From contig NZ_BARG01000061.1 in NCBI RefSeq assembly GCF_000376565.1, positions 62,001 through 126,000 on the forward strand: DNA of 64,000 nucleotides, in the 5' to 3' direction. The translations under genes were made by a program, and so were the position numbers. Below the pieces are notes generated by a model, which saw only the letters and a program-made list of their open reading frames with translations, made no database searches and had not been told where the DNA came from. Shown piece after piece: positions 46,531 through 54,963 of the stretch. This DNA is from Streptomyces hokutonensis. Its GTDB lineage: Bacteria; Actinomycetota; Actinomycetes; Streptomycetales; Streptomycetaceae. Positions within the stretch are counted from its first letter, which is position 1; each line of letters begins with the position of its first letter.

Positions 46531-46908
46531 ATGGAAGAACCGACCAGCGACCCCGTCAGTCCCCTGGAGCAGGCGCTGCACGCCGCTCGCGCGCTCGTGC
46601 TCGCCGACCTGGCCGCGCGCGAGGTCGTGGCGGCGGACGTGGTGTCGATGGTGGAGGAGTCCGTCGTGCAGCGGCGGTGGTGGGTGGAGCAGTGGCCGGA
46701 GGGCGTCGACTACGTGGCCGGGCTGGTCGCGCAGGACGTGCAGGACGCGCTGCTGGAGGCGTACGGCCGCTGGCCGCTCTGCCCGGTCTGCCCGTCCGGT
46801 GACCCGCACGCCCTGGAGGTCGAACCGGAGCTGGGACCCGACCCGCACTGGGTATGCCACCAGGCGGGCGTGAAGGTCGCCGCGGTGGGAAACCTGGGTT
46901 CCCTGTGA
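46531..46908 (+). CDS. Small protein with possible zinc-binding CPVC...VCH element
   Basis: A 125-residue acidic, helical protein (LEQALHAARALVLADLAARE, VVQRRWWVEQWPEGVDYVAG) ending with PLCPVCPSGDPHALEV and HWVCHQAG, which may bind zinc. No function is known. It is translationally coupled to the next gene by a GTGA overlap and is divergent from the RpiR regulator. Confidence 0.6.
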   Translation: MEEPTSDPVSPLEQALHAARALVLADLAAREVVAADVVSMVEESVVQRRWWVEQWPEGVDYVAGLVAQDVQDALLEAYGRWPLCPVCPSGDPHALEVEPELGPDPHWVCHQAGVKVAAVGNLGSL

Positions 46909-47171
46909 CCGTGTACATCGACCCACCGACCTGGCCGGGACACGGCCGTCTGTGGTCGCACCTCGTCAGCGATGTCTCGTACGACGAACTCCACCTGTTC
47001 GCCGAGGAGTTGGGCGTCCCGCGCCGGGCCTTCGAGCGGGATCACTACGACATCCCGTCGCATCGTTACGCGGACGCGGTGGCCGCCGGGGCGGTGGAGG
47101 TCAGGAGCCGGGAGGTGGTGCGGCTGCTGACGGCGGCCGGGCTGCGCAGGCCCAAGGGGCGGGAGCTGTAG
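46905..47171 (+). CDS. DUF4031 protein
   Basis: The 88-residue protein (MTVYIDPPTWPGHGRLWSHL, then YDELHLFAEELGVPRRAFE and HYDIPSHRY) is a clear DUF4031 member. The conserved His, Asp and Arg residues suggest an enzyme, but none is established. GTG 46905 overlaps the preceding stop by 4 nt, and the frame is open before it. It converges with the following gene. Confidence 0.8.
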   Translation: MTVYIDPPTWPGHGRLWSHLVSDVSYDELHLFAEELGVPRRAFERDHYDIPSHRYADAVAAGAVEVRSREVVRLLTAAGLRRPKGREL

Positions 47172-47184
47172 TCCGGTTGGGCGG

Positions 47185-48252
47185 TCAGCCCTGTAGCTCG
47201 TAGGTCAGCTCGTCGAGGTCCTCGCCCACCTGCTTGAAGCCCACGCGGGAGACCACCGCCTGCGAGGCGAGGTTGTCGCGCTCCACGGTCGCGAGGACGA
47301 TGCGTACGTCGTCCCGCGCCAGCGCCCAGCCGGTCAGCGCGCGCAGCGCCTCCGTCGCGTAGCCCTGGCCGCGCGCGCCCTCCACCAGGTCGTAGCCGAC
47401 CTCCACGCGGCCCTCCTCGTCGGGGGTGCCGTGGAAGCCCATGCCGCCGATCGCGCGGCCGTCCTCGTGGCGGACGAGGGCGAAGACGCCGAACTCCGGG
47501 CGGTGCAGGCCCGCTTGGTACGCCTTCGTCATGAAGGTCGCGGCCTCCCGGGTGCCCTGGAAGGGGCCGCCGTCGATCCACTCGAAGCCGCCCTCGCCGC
47601 CGGCGGCCAGGTCGGCGGCGGCCGCCGGGTGGACGCCGTCCAGGGTGAGGCGGTCGGTGGGCAGGACGAGGTTGTTGTGCCAGCGCCACTCGGTGACGGG
47701 GGCGCGGCCGGGGAGTTCGCCGCGGCCGGTCGCCCAGAGCAGGGTGCGCCAGGGGTCGGCGCCGGGGCGGACGTGCGGGAAGATCCTGGTGAGGACGAAC
47801 TCGGCGAGTTTCCGGGCCGGTTGGTAGTCCAGGCCCAGCGCCTGGGCGATGTCCTGGGTGTGCAGCAGCACCTCGGCGGTGCCCATCGCCGCGAAGCCCT
47901 CGCGGTTGGCGCTGCGGAACGGGAACGGGTGGAAGGCGCGCACCTCGCGCGGGGTGGTGCGGACGGCGGCGGCGAGGAGCGCGCCGGTCGCCCCGATCAC
48001 CTCCAGGACACCGGAGTTGTCGGTGCCTTCGTCGAGGGTGATCTCGAAGGGGAGGTACGCCTGCTGCGCCCGGCCGGCCAACTGGCCCGCGTACGCGATG
48101 AGATCACTGGCGATGTGCTCGGCGGTGTGGCGGCAGCTCCACTCCAGGCGGTCGGCCCGCACGCCGTCCCAGTCCCGGTCCGTCGCCGTGCCCAGCAGGG
48201 CGAGACAGCTCGCTACGGCCTCTTCCACCTGTGGTGCGCCCGTGGTCCCCAT
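47185..48252 (-). CDS. Mycothiol-type maleylpyruvate isomerase/DinB domain fused to GNAT
   Basis: The 355-residue protein has an N-terminal helical DinB/MDMPI-like domain (about 1-175, with DRLEWSCRHTAEHIASDLIAYAG resembling the metal-binding WTVRDVLAH helix) and a C-terminal GNAT domain (about 190-355, with EGARGQGYATEALRALTGW). The pairing of a thiol-cofactor domain and an acetyltransferase is unusual; the substrate is unknown. ATG 48252 follows TATGCT by exactly 7 nt, indicating a leaderless mRNA and supporting this start. Confidence 0.72.
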   Translation of the reverse strand: MGTTGAPQVEEAVASCLALLGTATDRDWDGVRADRLEWSCRHTAEHIASDLIAYAGQLAGRAQQAYLPFEITLDEGTDNSGVLEVIGATGALLAAAVRTTPREVRAFHPFPFRSANREGFAAMGTAEVLLHTQDIAQALGLDYQPARKLAEFVLTRIFPHVRPGADPWRTLLWATGRGELPGRAPVTEWRWHNNLVLPTDRLTLDGVHPAAAADLAAGGEGGFEWIDGGPFQGTREAATFMTKAYQAGLHRPEFGVFALVRHEDGRAIGGMGFHGTPDEEGRVEVGYDLVEGARGQGYATEALRALTGWALARDDVRIVLATVERDNLASQAVVSRVGFKQVGEDLDELTYELQG

Positions 48253-48317
48253 GCCGGGGAGCATACGGGCCACGTTCCGCGACCCGCCGTGAATAAATCG
48301 GTCACCACTCGCCGTCC

Positions 48318-48980
48318 TCACCCGGCACTCGGGTCCGCCGAACCCAGCAGGGCCAGTTCCCCCGTCAGGTTGTAGCGCGCCGTCGCCTCCCACTCCGCCA
48401 GCCCGTGCGGAGTCCTGAACAGCTGGGGCAGGGAGAGGAGTTGGCGCAGGATCGCCGAACGGCCGTCCCGGAAGGCGTCGTTGGGGACGAAGTGGTACTC
48501 CTCGCGGACGGCGGCCGTGTACGCGGCGTACGCCGACGGCGGTGCGGCCAGGACGGCGAGGTCGGCGTCGCACAGGACCATGCCGTCGCGGTCGTCGGCG
48601 GCGGGGGCGTGGGTGACGGTGAGCCGGACCAGGCGGGCGACCTCGGCCGTCTTCGCCTCCGGGACCCCGGCCTCGGGCAGCGCCCGTTCGGCCAGCCGCG
48701 CCGACCGTTCCTCGTTCTCGGACCGGTCGGGGAGGTAGACCGCGTCGTGGAACCAGGCCGCGAGCCGTACGACGTCCGGGTCGTCGGCGTACTGCGCCAG
48801 CACGTCGATGTGGTCCAGGACCGCCGTGAGGTGGGTGAGCGTGTGGTAGTGGCGTTGCGGCTCCTGCCAGCGGGCGAGGAGATTCTCCGCGTACGGCAGC
48901 GGGTCGGGTCCGCCGCCGGGCGCCCGGGCTCCTTCCAGAGCACGGGTCCAGCGGGCGCGAAGGGCGTCGAGATCGGCCAT
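48318..48980 (-). CDS. HD-domain metal-dependent phosphohydrolase
   Basis: The 220-residue protein belongs to the predicted metal-dependent HD superfamily: Y-TLTHL (RHYHTLTHLTAVLDHIDVL), AAWFHDAVY (His-Asp pair) and LCDADLAVLA provide metal ligands. Such proteins hydrolyse phosphomono- or diesters; the substrate is unidentified. ATG 48980 follows AAGGG. It diverges from the mycothiol-dependent enzyme gene. Confidence 0.82.
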   Translation of the reverse strand: MADLDALRARWTRALEGARAPGGGPDPLPYAENLLARWQEPQRHYHTLTHLTAVLDHIDVLAQYADDPDVVRLAAWFHDAVYLPDRSENEERSARLAERALPEAGVPEAKTAEVARLVRLTVTHAPAADDRDGMVLCDADLAVLAAPPSAYAAYTAAVREEYHFVPNDAFRDGRSAILRQLLSLPQLFRTPHGLAEWEATARYNLTGELALLGSADPSAG

Positions 48981-49024
48981 GGCCCTTATTTTCCTCCCGC
49001 GGCCCCGCCCCTAGCGTGGGACCC

Positions 49025-49705
49025 ATGACTTACGCCGACACGACACACGACGTACGTGATCCCGAACTGCCCGGACGGCTTCTCGCCGGTGAGCGCGACG
49101 CGCTGATCCCGCTGCTGCGTTCCCGCTCCGAGGAGGACTTCGCGCTGGCGACCGCCGCGTGTCCCGGGTGGACCGTGCGGGACGTGCTCGCGCACTGCTC
49201 GTCCGCGCTCATGCGGGTGGTGGAGCGGCGCTTCGAGGAAGGGGTGTTCTCGCCGGAGTCCAACGACCGGGACATCGCCGAGCGGGCCGACTGGAGCAAC
49301 GCGCGGGTCCTCGACGAACTGGAGCGCGGGATGACCGAGGCCGGTGCGGTGATCGCCCGTGCGGGCGGGGTCCTGGACGCGGTCGCGCTCGGCGAGTGGG
49401 TGCACGCCGGCGACGTACGGGACACCCTCGGCGAGCCCGGCGCCTATGGGGGCGAAAGGCTGGGGTCCGCTCTAACCCTTCTCGGCCTTGTGACCCGTCA
49501 GAAAAAGCACCAGCCTCTCCACGCCGACCTCGACGACCTGGACGATCCGCTGCGCCTGGGCGATGTGTCGGGCGACCGCACCCCCGCCCGGTACATCGGC
49601 GACGCGGCCACGCTCGTACGGCTGTACTCGGGGCGCCCGGTGCCGGACGGGACGACGTACGAGCTGGCGGGCGCGAAGGCGGAGGAGCTGAACATCTTCG
49701 GCTGA
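49025..49705 (+). CDS. Mycothiol-dependent maleylpyruvate isomerase-family protein
   Basis: The 226-residue protein matches the TIGR03083/DinB-like mycothiol group: CPGWTVRDVLAHCSSALMRV supplies the first metal His, and LGEWVHAGDVRDTLG the second; the C terminus is a sterol-carrier-like beta domain. ATG 49025 lies exactly 7 nt after TAGCGT (leaderless). A short inner stretch (about 49466-49530, encoding LTLLGLVTRQKKHQPLHAD) is less GC-rich at third positions than its surroundings, suggesting local replacement or error. Confidence 0.78.
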   Translation: MTYADTTHDVRDPELPGRLLAGERDALIPLLRSRSEEDFALATAACPGWTVRDVLAHCSSALMRVVERRFEEGVFSPESNDRDIAERADWSNARVLDELERGMTEAGAVIARAGGVLDAVALGEWVHAGDVRDTLGEPGAYGGERLGSALTLLGLVTRQKKHQPLHADLDDLDDPLRLGDVSGDRTPARYIGDAATLVRLYSGRPVPDGTTYELAGAKAEELNIFG

Positions 49706-49773
49706 CCGGACGGCCGCAGGGCCTCGTCGCCGGGGGTGATCTCGCGGCCCCCGACCCGCCCGCGTACCCTGAG

Positions 49774-49789
49774 ATTGGACTAGACCTGT
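49774..49789. promoter_or_regulatory. DasR-like (dre) site upstream of cutC
   Basis: ATTGGACTAGACCTGT matches the dre consensus at about 12 of 16 positions and the reverse complement of the nagK dre (AGTGGACTAGACCTCT) at 14. It lies 33 bp before cutC, just past TACCCT (49766-49771), a possible -10. Confidence 0.6.
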
Positions 49790-49822
49790 AGCCGCTCCAG
49801 GGAACACGACGGAAGGGGTCCT

Positions 49823-50512
49823 ATGAGCACGCGTGCAGTCCTGGAGGTGATCGCCCTCGGCGCCGAGGACGCGATCGCCGCCCAGGCCGGAGGCGCGGAC
49901 CGCCTCGAAGTGGTCACCGACATCGCGGCCGACGGACTGACCCCGCCGGTCGAGACCTTCGCCGCGATCCGCGCCGCCGTGGACATCGACCTGCGCGTGA
50001 TGATCCGCCTCGCGGACGGCTTCGCCGCGGGCGACACACAGCGGCTGGTGCGGGTCGCCGGGGAGCTGCGGACCGCCGGCGCCGACCAGTTCGTGCTCGG
50101 GTTCCTCGACCCGGACGGCGGGGTCGACCTGGACGCGGTGGAACGCGTCGTGGCCGAACTGGACGGCTGCGCCTGGACGTTCCACCGCGCGATCGACCGC
50201 GCCGCCGACCGCGACGCCCTCCGCAAACAGCTCGCCGACCTGCCCGGCCTCGACACCTACCTCACCGCCGGCTCGGCCGACGGCGTCGACGACGGCCTCC
50301 CCGCCCTGCTCCGCGAGGCGGCCCTGCACGGCGAACCCGGCTACGAACAGCGCATCCTGGTCGGCGGCGGGCTCCGCCTGGACCATGTCCCCACCCTGCG
50401 CGCGGCCGGGGTCGACGCCTTCCACATCGGCGGCGCCGCCCGGCCCGAGGGCTGGGAGCGGCCGGTGTCGGCGGCGGCCGTGGGGGAGTGGCGGGCGGCG
50501 CTCGACAGCTGA
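49823..50512 (+). CDS. cutC: CutC-family protein
   Basis: A 229-residue TIM-barrel protein with the CutC landmarks LEVIALGAEDAIAAQAGGAD, DIAADGLTPP, VMIRLADGF, FHRAIDRA and ILVGGGLRLDHVP. The family was first named for copper tolerance in E. coli, but a direct copper role is disputed; the fold and conserved Asp/His/Arg residues look enzymatic. ATG 49823 has GGAAGGGG upstream. A DasR-type operator in the promoter suggests the product serves amino-sugar use, which the copper name does not predict. Confidence 0.88.
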   Translation: MSTRAVLEVIALGAEDAIAAQAGGADRLEVVTDIAADGLTPPVETFAAIRAAVDIDLRVMIRLADGFAAGDTQRLVRVAGELRTAGADQFVLGFLDPDGGVDLDAVERVVAELDGCAWTFHRAIDRAADRDALRKQLADLPGLDTYLTAGSADGVDDGLPALLREAALHGEPGYEQRILVGGGLRLDHVPTLRAAGVDAFHIGGAARPEGWERPVSAAAVGEWRAALDS

Positions 50513-50519
50513 GGCGCGG

Positions 50520-53500
50520 TCAGCCGTGCCGGGCGCACGGAGGGTCGTAGGGCAGTTGCGGGATGTACGTGTGCCAGAGCGCCGGTGTCAGGGTGTCGCC
50601 GGTCGCGGCGCAGACGTAGGCCGTGGCCGTCCGCACCGACAGGGGCAGGGTGCGGACCGTGTGCTCGCCGTCGCCCAGGAGGAGGGTGGCGCCGTCGGGG
50701 GTGAAGGCGACCGCGTTGACGTAGCTGAGGAAGCCGGTCACGGGTGCCCCGTGCGGGCGGGCGCGGCGCGGGTCGGTCAGGTCCCACAGGCGGACCGTGT
50801 TGTCGAAGCTCGCGCTGGCCAGCGTGTGTCCGTCCGGGCTGAAGGCCAGGCTGTAGACGGCGTCCGTGTGACCGGCCAGGGGCGGCCCGAGCCGCACGGG
50901 GTGCGTGCGGCGGGTGAGATCCCACAGCCGGATACGGCCGTCCCTGCCCGTGCTCGCGAGGGTCCGCCCGTCGGGACCGAACACGATCGAGTCCAGCTGC
51001 TCGGCACTCGCGCGCAGCGGCGCGCCCAGTGCGGTCGGACGGTCGGGCCGGGTGATGTCCCACAGCCGCATCGTGCCGTTCCCGTTCGCGCAGACGAGCG
51101 TACGGCCGTCGGGGCTCACCGCGACACGCATCACCCACCCGCCGCCCAGGTCCAGGGGCGGGCCGAGGGCGCGGGGCCGGGCCGGATCGGTGACGTCCCA
51201 CAGCGTGACGGTGTTGTCGGCGTTGGCACCGGCCAGGGTCCGTCCGTCCGGAGTGAAGGCCATGTGCAGGAAGTTGTCGTGCCGGTTGTGCAGCGGTCCG
51301 CTCAGCGGCCTGGGCCGGGTGGGTGAGGTGACGTCCCACAGGCGTACGTCGGGTCCGCCGGCCACGGCCAAGACGTGTCCGTAGGGGCTGAACGCGACGG
51401 CGTTGACGTACCCGGTGCCGCCGCGGACGGGCGCGCCGAGCGGGCGCGGGTGGGACGGGTCGCGGATGTCCCACAGCCGGGCGGTGTTGTCCTCGGAACC
51501 CGTGGCGAGCAGCCGTCCGTCGGGGCTCACGGCGAGCGAGTCGACGTAGCCGGTGTGCCCGGTGAGGATGGTGCGCGGCAGGGTCCACAGCCGGACCGTT
51601 CCGTCGCTGCCCGCGCTGGCCAGCGCGCCGCCCCTCGGGTCGAAGGCCACCGCCAGCACATGCCCGGTGTGCCCCTTCAGGGCCTCGGTGAGGGGCCAGA
51701 CGTCGTCCGGCCGTGTCATGTTGCGCAGCCTGATGTTGTTCTCGTCGCCGCCGTACGCCAACAGGTTCCCGGCCGGTGAGAAGGCCACCGCGTTGACGGC
51801 GTTGTTGCTCTCCAACTGTTCGAGCACAGTGGGGTGTTCGGGGTCGGACACGTTCCACAGGTGGGCCTTGTTGTCGCTGCCGCCGACGGCGAGTGTGCGG
51901 CCGTCGGGGCTGAAGGCGACCGCCAGGGCAATGCCGGGGACCCCGGACTGGAAGGAGATACCGCCCGGCAGCGGGCCGAGCGGGACCGGGTGCCGGGGGT
52001 CCGAGACCCGCCACAGCCGTACTGTCGCCTCGGTGCCGCCGGAGGCGAGCAGAGCGCCGTCGGGACTGAAGGCGAGCCCGTTCACCTGGCGCGCGATGCC
52101 GACCGCGGTGAACGGGGTGGCGAGGGATTCGGGACGGTCGGGGACGGTGAGATCGAGGAGCCGGATGCGGCGGTCCTGCCCCGCGACCGCCAGGGTGTGT
52201 CCCTTCGGACTGAAGGCGAGGGCCCCGAGCGCCCCCGCGCCGACGTCGTACGGAACGCCGAGGCGGGCGGGACGACGAGGGTCGGCCATGTTCCACAGGC
52301 GCACTCTTCCGTCGTCGCCGGTGGCCGCGAGAATCCGCCCGTCCGGGCTGAAGGACAGCACCCGCACCGGACCGCCCGAACCACGCAACGGGGCGCCCAG
52401 GGAAGCCGGTTGACCCGCGCGCGCCGTACTCCACAGGCGGATCGTGCGGTCGTCCCCGGCGCTCGCCAGCACCCGTCCGTCGGGGCTGAAGGCCACGGTG
52501 TCCACCCGGTCCGTGTGACCCGGTAACACCGTGGACAGCGCCAGGTTCTGCGCGCTGATCAACCGCGTCGCCGTCCCCGCCGCCGGTGCCATCCGCTGTG
52601 CCACCAGATCCAGCTGCGCCGCCAACGACGGGTCCCCGAGCCGGACTTGGTCCGCCTCGGCCCTGATCTCGCCGAGGATCGCCGTGTTCCGCTCGTGCCG
52701 TGCCGTACCGCGCTGCTGGAACGCGACGACGGCGGAGGCCGAGGCGAGCAGCGCCAGCGCCGCCAGGACGACGACGACCCCGCGGCGGATCCGCCGGGCG
52801 CGCAGCCGCAGTCGGGCGGAGGCGGCGAGGAACGCGGCGGTGGTCGCGTCGAGTCGGTCCGTGCCGTGCCGCTCGGTCCAGGCACGGGCCGTCGCCAGCC
52901 GGCCGCCCCGGTAGAGCAACTCCGGGTCCCGGTCGGCCTGTTGCCAGGCCGAGGCCGCCTCCTCGAACTGCTGCCGGACCACGTACTCGGCGCGATGCGC
53001 CTCGATCCACTGCCGCAGCCGGGGCCACGCCCGCAGCAGGGCCTCGTGGGTGATGGCGACCCGGTCCTGCTCCCGGGTCAGCAGGCGCCCCCGGGTGAAC
53101 GCCTCGATCACGTCGGCGGTGCCGTCCGTATCCGCGTCGGCGCCGAGCAACTCCGCGTAGACGGCCGGGCGTCGGGTGTCGCCGCTGTCGTCGCCGAACC
53201 TGACCAGGCGCAGGAACATCGTCCGCGCCGTGCGCTGGGCGGCAGGGTCGAGCGCGTCGAAGAGGCGGTCGGCGGCGGTGGTCACGCTGTGCGCGATGCC
53301 GCCGGTGGCCCGGTAGCCGTCCACGGTCAGGACATGCCCGGCCCGCCGCAGCCAGGTGGCCCGCAGGGCGTGCGCCAGCAGCGGCAGCCGCCCGATCTCG
53401 TAGGCGCCCGCCTCCTCGCCCGCCACCCGCTCGCCGGGCGCGGACGCGCCGAGATCGCTCAACAGGAGCTCGACCAGGCCCGGTTCGACGTCGAGGCCGA

Positions 53501-54386
53501 CCGCGCGGGCCGGAAACAGGATCGCCTCCCGGACTCCTTCCGGGGACAGCGGTCCGACGAGCACCTGGTTGCGCTCGACGGCGTCCAGCAGCCGGGGATA
53601 CGCGGCACAGGGCGTGTAGAAGTCCGAGCGCAGCCCGAAGACCACCAGTCCTGCGGGCGGTTCGCCGTGCGGGCCCGGCTCGGCGAGGTCCAGGACGGTG
53701 TCCAGGAACTCCCGGCGCTCCTGCTCGTCGGCGCAGAGCGTGAACAGCTCCTCCAGCTGGTCGACGACAAGTACCGTGCGCCGTCCGCCGGTTGTGCCGT
53801 CGGCCGCCTCCGGCAGACACGCGGCCAGGGCCGCCATCGGGTGGGCGGTCGGGGTCAGCCACCGGCAGGCCCACCGCGCCGAACCCGGCAGCGCGCCCCG
53901 GGCGATCTCCGGCAGCAGCCCTGCCCGCAGCAGCGAGGACTTCCCGGCCCCCGACGGGGCGACGACGACCAGCGCCCCGCCCTGCGTGAGACAACTGTCC
54001 AGCCGTACCAGGAGTTTGGCGACCAGCGCGTCCCGCCCGAAGAACCACCGGGCCTGCTCGGCGCCGAACGCGGCGAGCCCGGGATACGGGCACTCCTGCG
54101 ACTCGTCGGAGGTGTGCACCCGGCGGGCGGTGCGCACCCCGTCCTCGTAGTGCAGATGGAGATCCCGCTCCGAGGCGTACAGGTCCCGGCGCGCCTGGTA
54201 GATCCGGGCCCGGCCGGAGGCGTTGGCGCGCAGGGGGGCGTCCTTCTCGTCCGGGTCGGAGGCGTTGGCGCGCGGGGGGACGTCCTTCTCGTTCGGGTCG
54301 GAGGCGTCGGCGCGCAGGCGGACGTCCTCCTCGTCGGCGCGGTGGCCGTCGAACCCGCCCGGGCGGTGGCCGTCGAGCGTGCTCAC
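50520..54386 (-). CDS. STAND (nSTAND1) NTPase with 14 WD40 repeats, NLR-like
   Basis: The 1288-residue protein begins with three 14-residue repeats (residues 25-66) leading into RANASGRARIYQARRDL (53-69). An NTPase domain (about 95-520) has Walker A VVVAPSGAGKSSLLRAG and Walker B RTVLVVDQLEELFTLC. A hydrophobic helix (VVVLAALALLASASAVVAF) follows near residue 560. Fourteen WD40 units (AFSPDGR...RLWD) from about 640 form two seven-bladed propellers, which should sense a ligand. GTG 54386 overlaps the upstream stop by 4 nt. The RxYQAxRD motif is shared with that gene's C terminus, as in NLR/effector pairs that signal by amyloid templating. Confidence 0.85.
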   Translation of the reverse strand: MSTLDGHRPGGFDGHRADEEDVRLRADASDPNEKDVPPRANASDPDEKDAPLRANASGRARIYQARRDLYASERDLHLHYEDGVRTARRVHTSDESQECPYPGLAAFGAEQARWFFGRDALVAKLLVRLDSCLTQGGALVVVAPSGAGKSSLLRAGLLPEIARGALPGSARWACRWLTPTAHPMAALAACLPEAADGTTGGRRTVLVVDQLEELFTLCADEQERREFLDTVLDLAEPGPHGEPPAGLVVFGLRSDFYTPCAAYPRLLDAVERNQVLVGPLSPEGVREAILFPARAVGLDVEPGLVELLLSDLGASAPGERVAGEEAGAYEIGRLPLLAHALRATWLRRAGHVLTVDGYRATGGIAHSVTTAADRLFDALDPAAQRTARTMFLRLVRFGDDSGDTRRPAVYAELLGADADTDGTADVIEAFTRGRLLTREQDRVAITHEALLRAWPRLRQWIEAHRAEYVVRQQFEEAASAWQQADRDPELLYRGGRLATARAWTERHGTDRLDATTAAFLAASARLRLRARRIRRGVVVVLAALALLASASAVVAFQQRGTARHERNTAILGEIRAEADQVRLGDPSLAAQLDLVAQRMAPAAGTATRLISAQNLALSTVLPGHTDRVDTVAFSPDGRVLASAGDDRTIRLWSTARAGQPASLGAPLRGSGGPVRVLSFSPDGRILAATGDDGRVRLWNMADPRRPARLGVPYDVGAGALGALAFSPKGHTLAVAGQDRRIRLLDLTVPDRPESLATPFTAVGIARQVNGLAFSPDGALLASGGTEATVRLWRVSDPRHPVPLGPLPGGISFQSGVPGIALAVAFSPDGRTLAVGGSDNKAHLWNVSDPEHPTVLEQLESNNAVNAVAFSPAGNLLAYGGDENNIRLRNMTRPDDVWPLTEALKGHTGHVLAVAFDPRGGALASAGSDGTVRLWTLPRTILTGHTGYVDSLAVSPDGRLLATGSEDNTARLWDIRDPSHPRPLGAPVRGGTGYVNAVAFSPYGHVLAVAGGPDVRLWDVTSPTRPRPLSGPLHNRHDNFLHMAFTPDGRTLAGANADNTVTLWDVTDPARPRALGPPLDLGGGWVMRVAVSPDGRTLVCANGNGTMRLWDITRPDRPTALGAPLRASAEQLDSIVFGPDGRTLASTGRDGRIRLWDLTRRTHPVRLGPPLAGHTDAVYSLAFSPDGHTLASASFDNTVRLWDLTDPRRARPHGAPVTGFLSYVNAVAFTPDGATLLLGDGEHTVRTLPLSVRTATAYVCAATGDTLTPALWHTYIPQLPYDPPCARHG
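54216..54341 (-). repeat. 42-nt tandem repeats in the STAND NTPase N terminus
   Basis: Three copies of a 42-nt unit start at 54216, 54258 and 54300 (the last partial) and encode RANASDPDEKDAPL-type 14-mers. They multiply the segment just before the RIYQA motif and are likely to vary in copy number between strains. Confidence 0.8.
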
Positions 54387-54814
54387 GACTCGACGATCTT
54401 CTGGTCGCGGCCGGCCTGGTACACCCGCCCGTGCCCGGAGGCCTCGGCCCTCAACTCCTGAGGCGCGGGAGGGGTGTTCGCCCGGTCGGCCAGGGTCAGG
54501 GCCAGCAGCGGGGCTATCTCCTCGTCGAGCAGGCGGCGCAGCCCCTCCGCCAGGACCCGGTCCTCCCGCAGCAGCGCGGCCAGCCGGAGCTGCCAGTCCG
54601 CGACCACGAGCGCCTCCCCGCGCTCGTCCCGCGCCCCGCGCGCCGTGAGCACCCGCTCGCGCGACTGTGTGAACGCCGTGTCCACCAGCTCCGCCGCTTC
54701 CGGCCTGCTCCGGCGGCACCAGGCGACCACGGCCGTCCGGACCTGCTGCCAGGCATCCGTGGCCATGGCCCCCACCAGGGCCGTGGCTGTGGTCGATGTG
54801 ATCGGATCCATCAT
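54383..54814 (-). CDS. Small helical effector-like protein with C-terminal RVYQAGRD motif
   Basis: The 143-residue protein starts with an amphipathic/hydrophobic helix (MMDPITSTTATALVGAMATD, then WQQVRTAVVAW), continues with charged helices (LVVADWQLRLAALLREDRVL) and ends RAEASGHGRVYQAGRDQKIV. The terminal motif (122-138) matches the STAND protein at 53-69 in 11 of 17 positions. The layout of hydrophobic N-terminal helix plus a short C-terminal motif shared with an adjacent NLR fits membrane-targeting Bell/HeLo-like effectors triggered by amyloid motifs; that reading is inference. GGGGGAA precedes ATG 54814. Confidence 0.7.
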   Translation of the reverse strand: MMDPITSTTATALVGAMATDAWQQVRTAVVAWCRRSRPEAAELVDTAFTQSRERVLTARGARDERGEALVVADWQLRLAALLREDRVLAEGLRRLLDEEIAPLLALTLADRANTPPAPQELRAEASGHGRVYQAGRDQKIVES

Positions 54815-54963
54815 GATTCCCCCACTTTTCGTGCGATGGACCCCCTACTGTCGGGCCGACCGGGACCACGCCCGTAGGAACCGAACAATTTCGAGCGGGC
54901 GCACCGGGGTGAGAGCGGCGCGGACCAGCGCATCCTGTTGCCGTCCGCGCGCCGCGCACGCCC

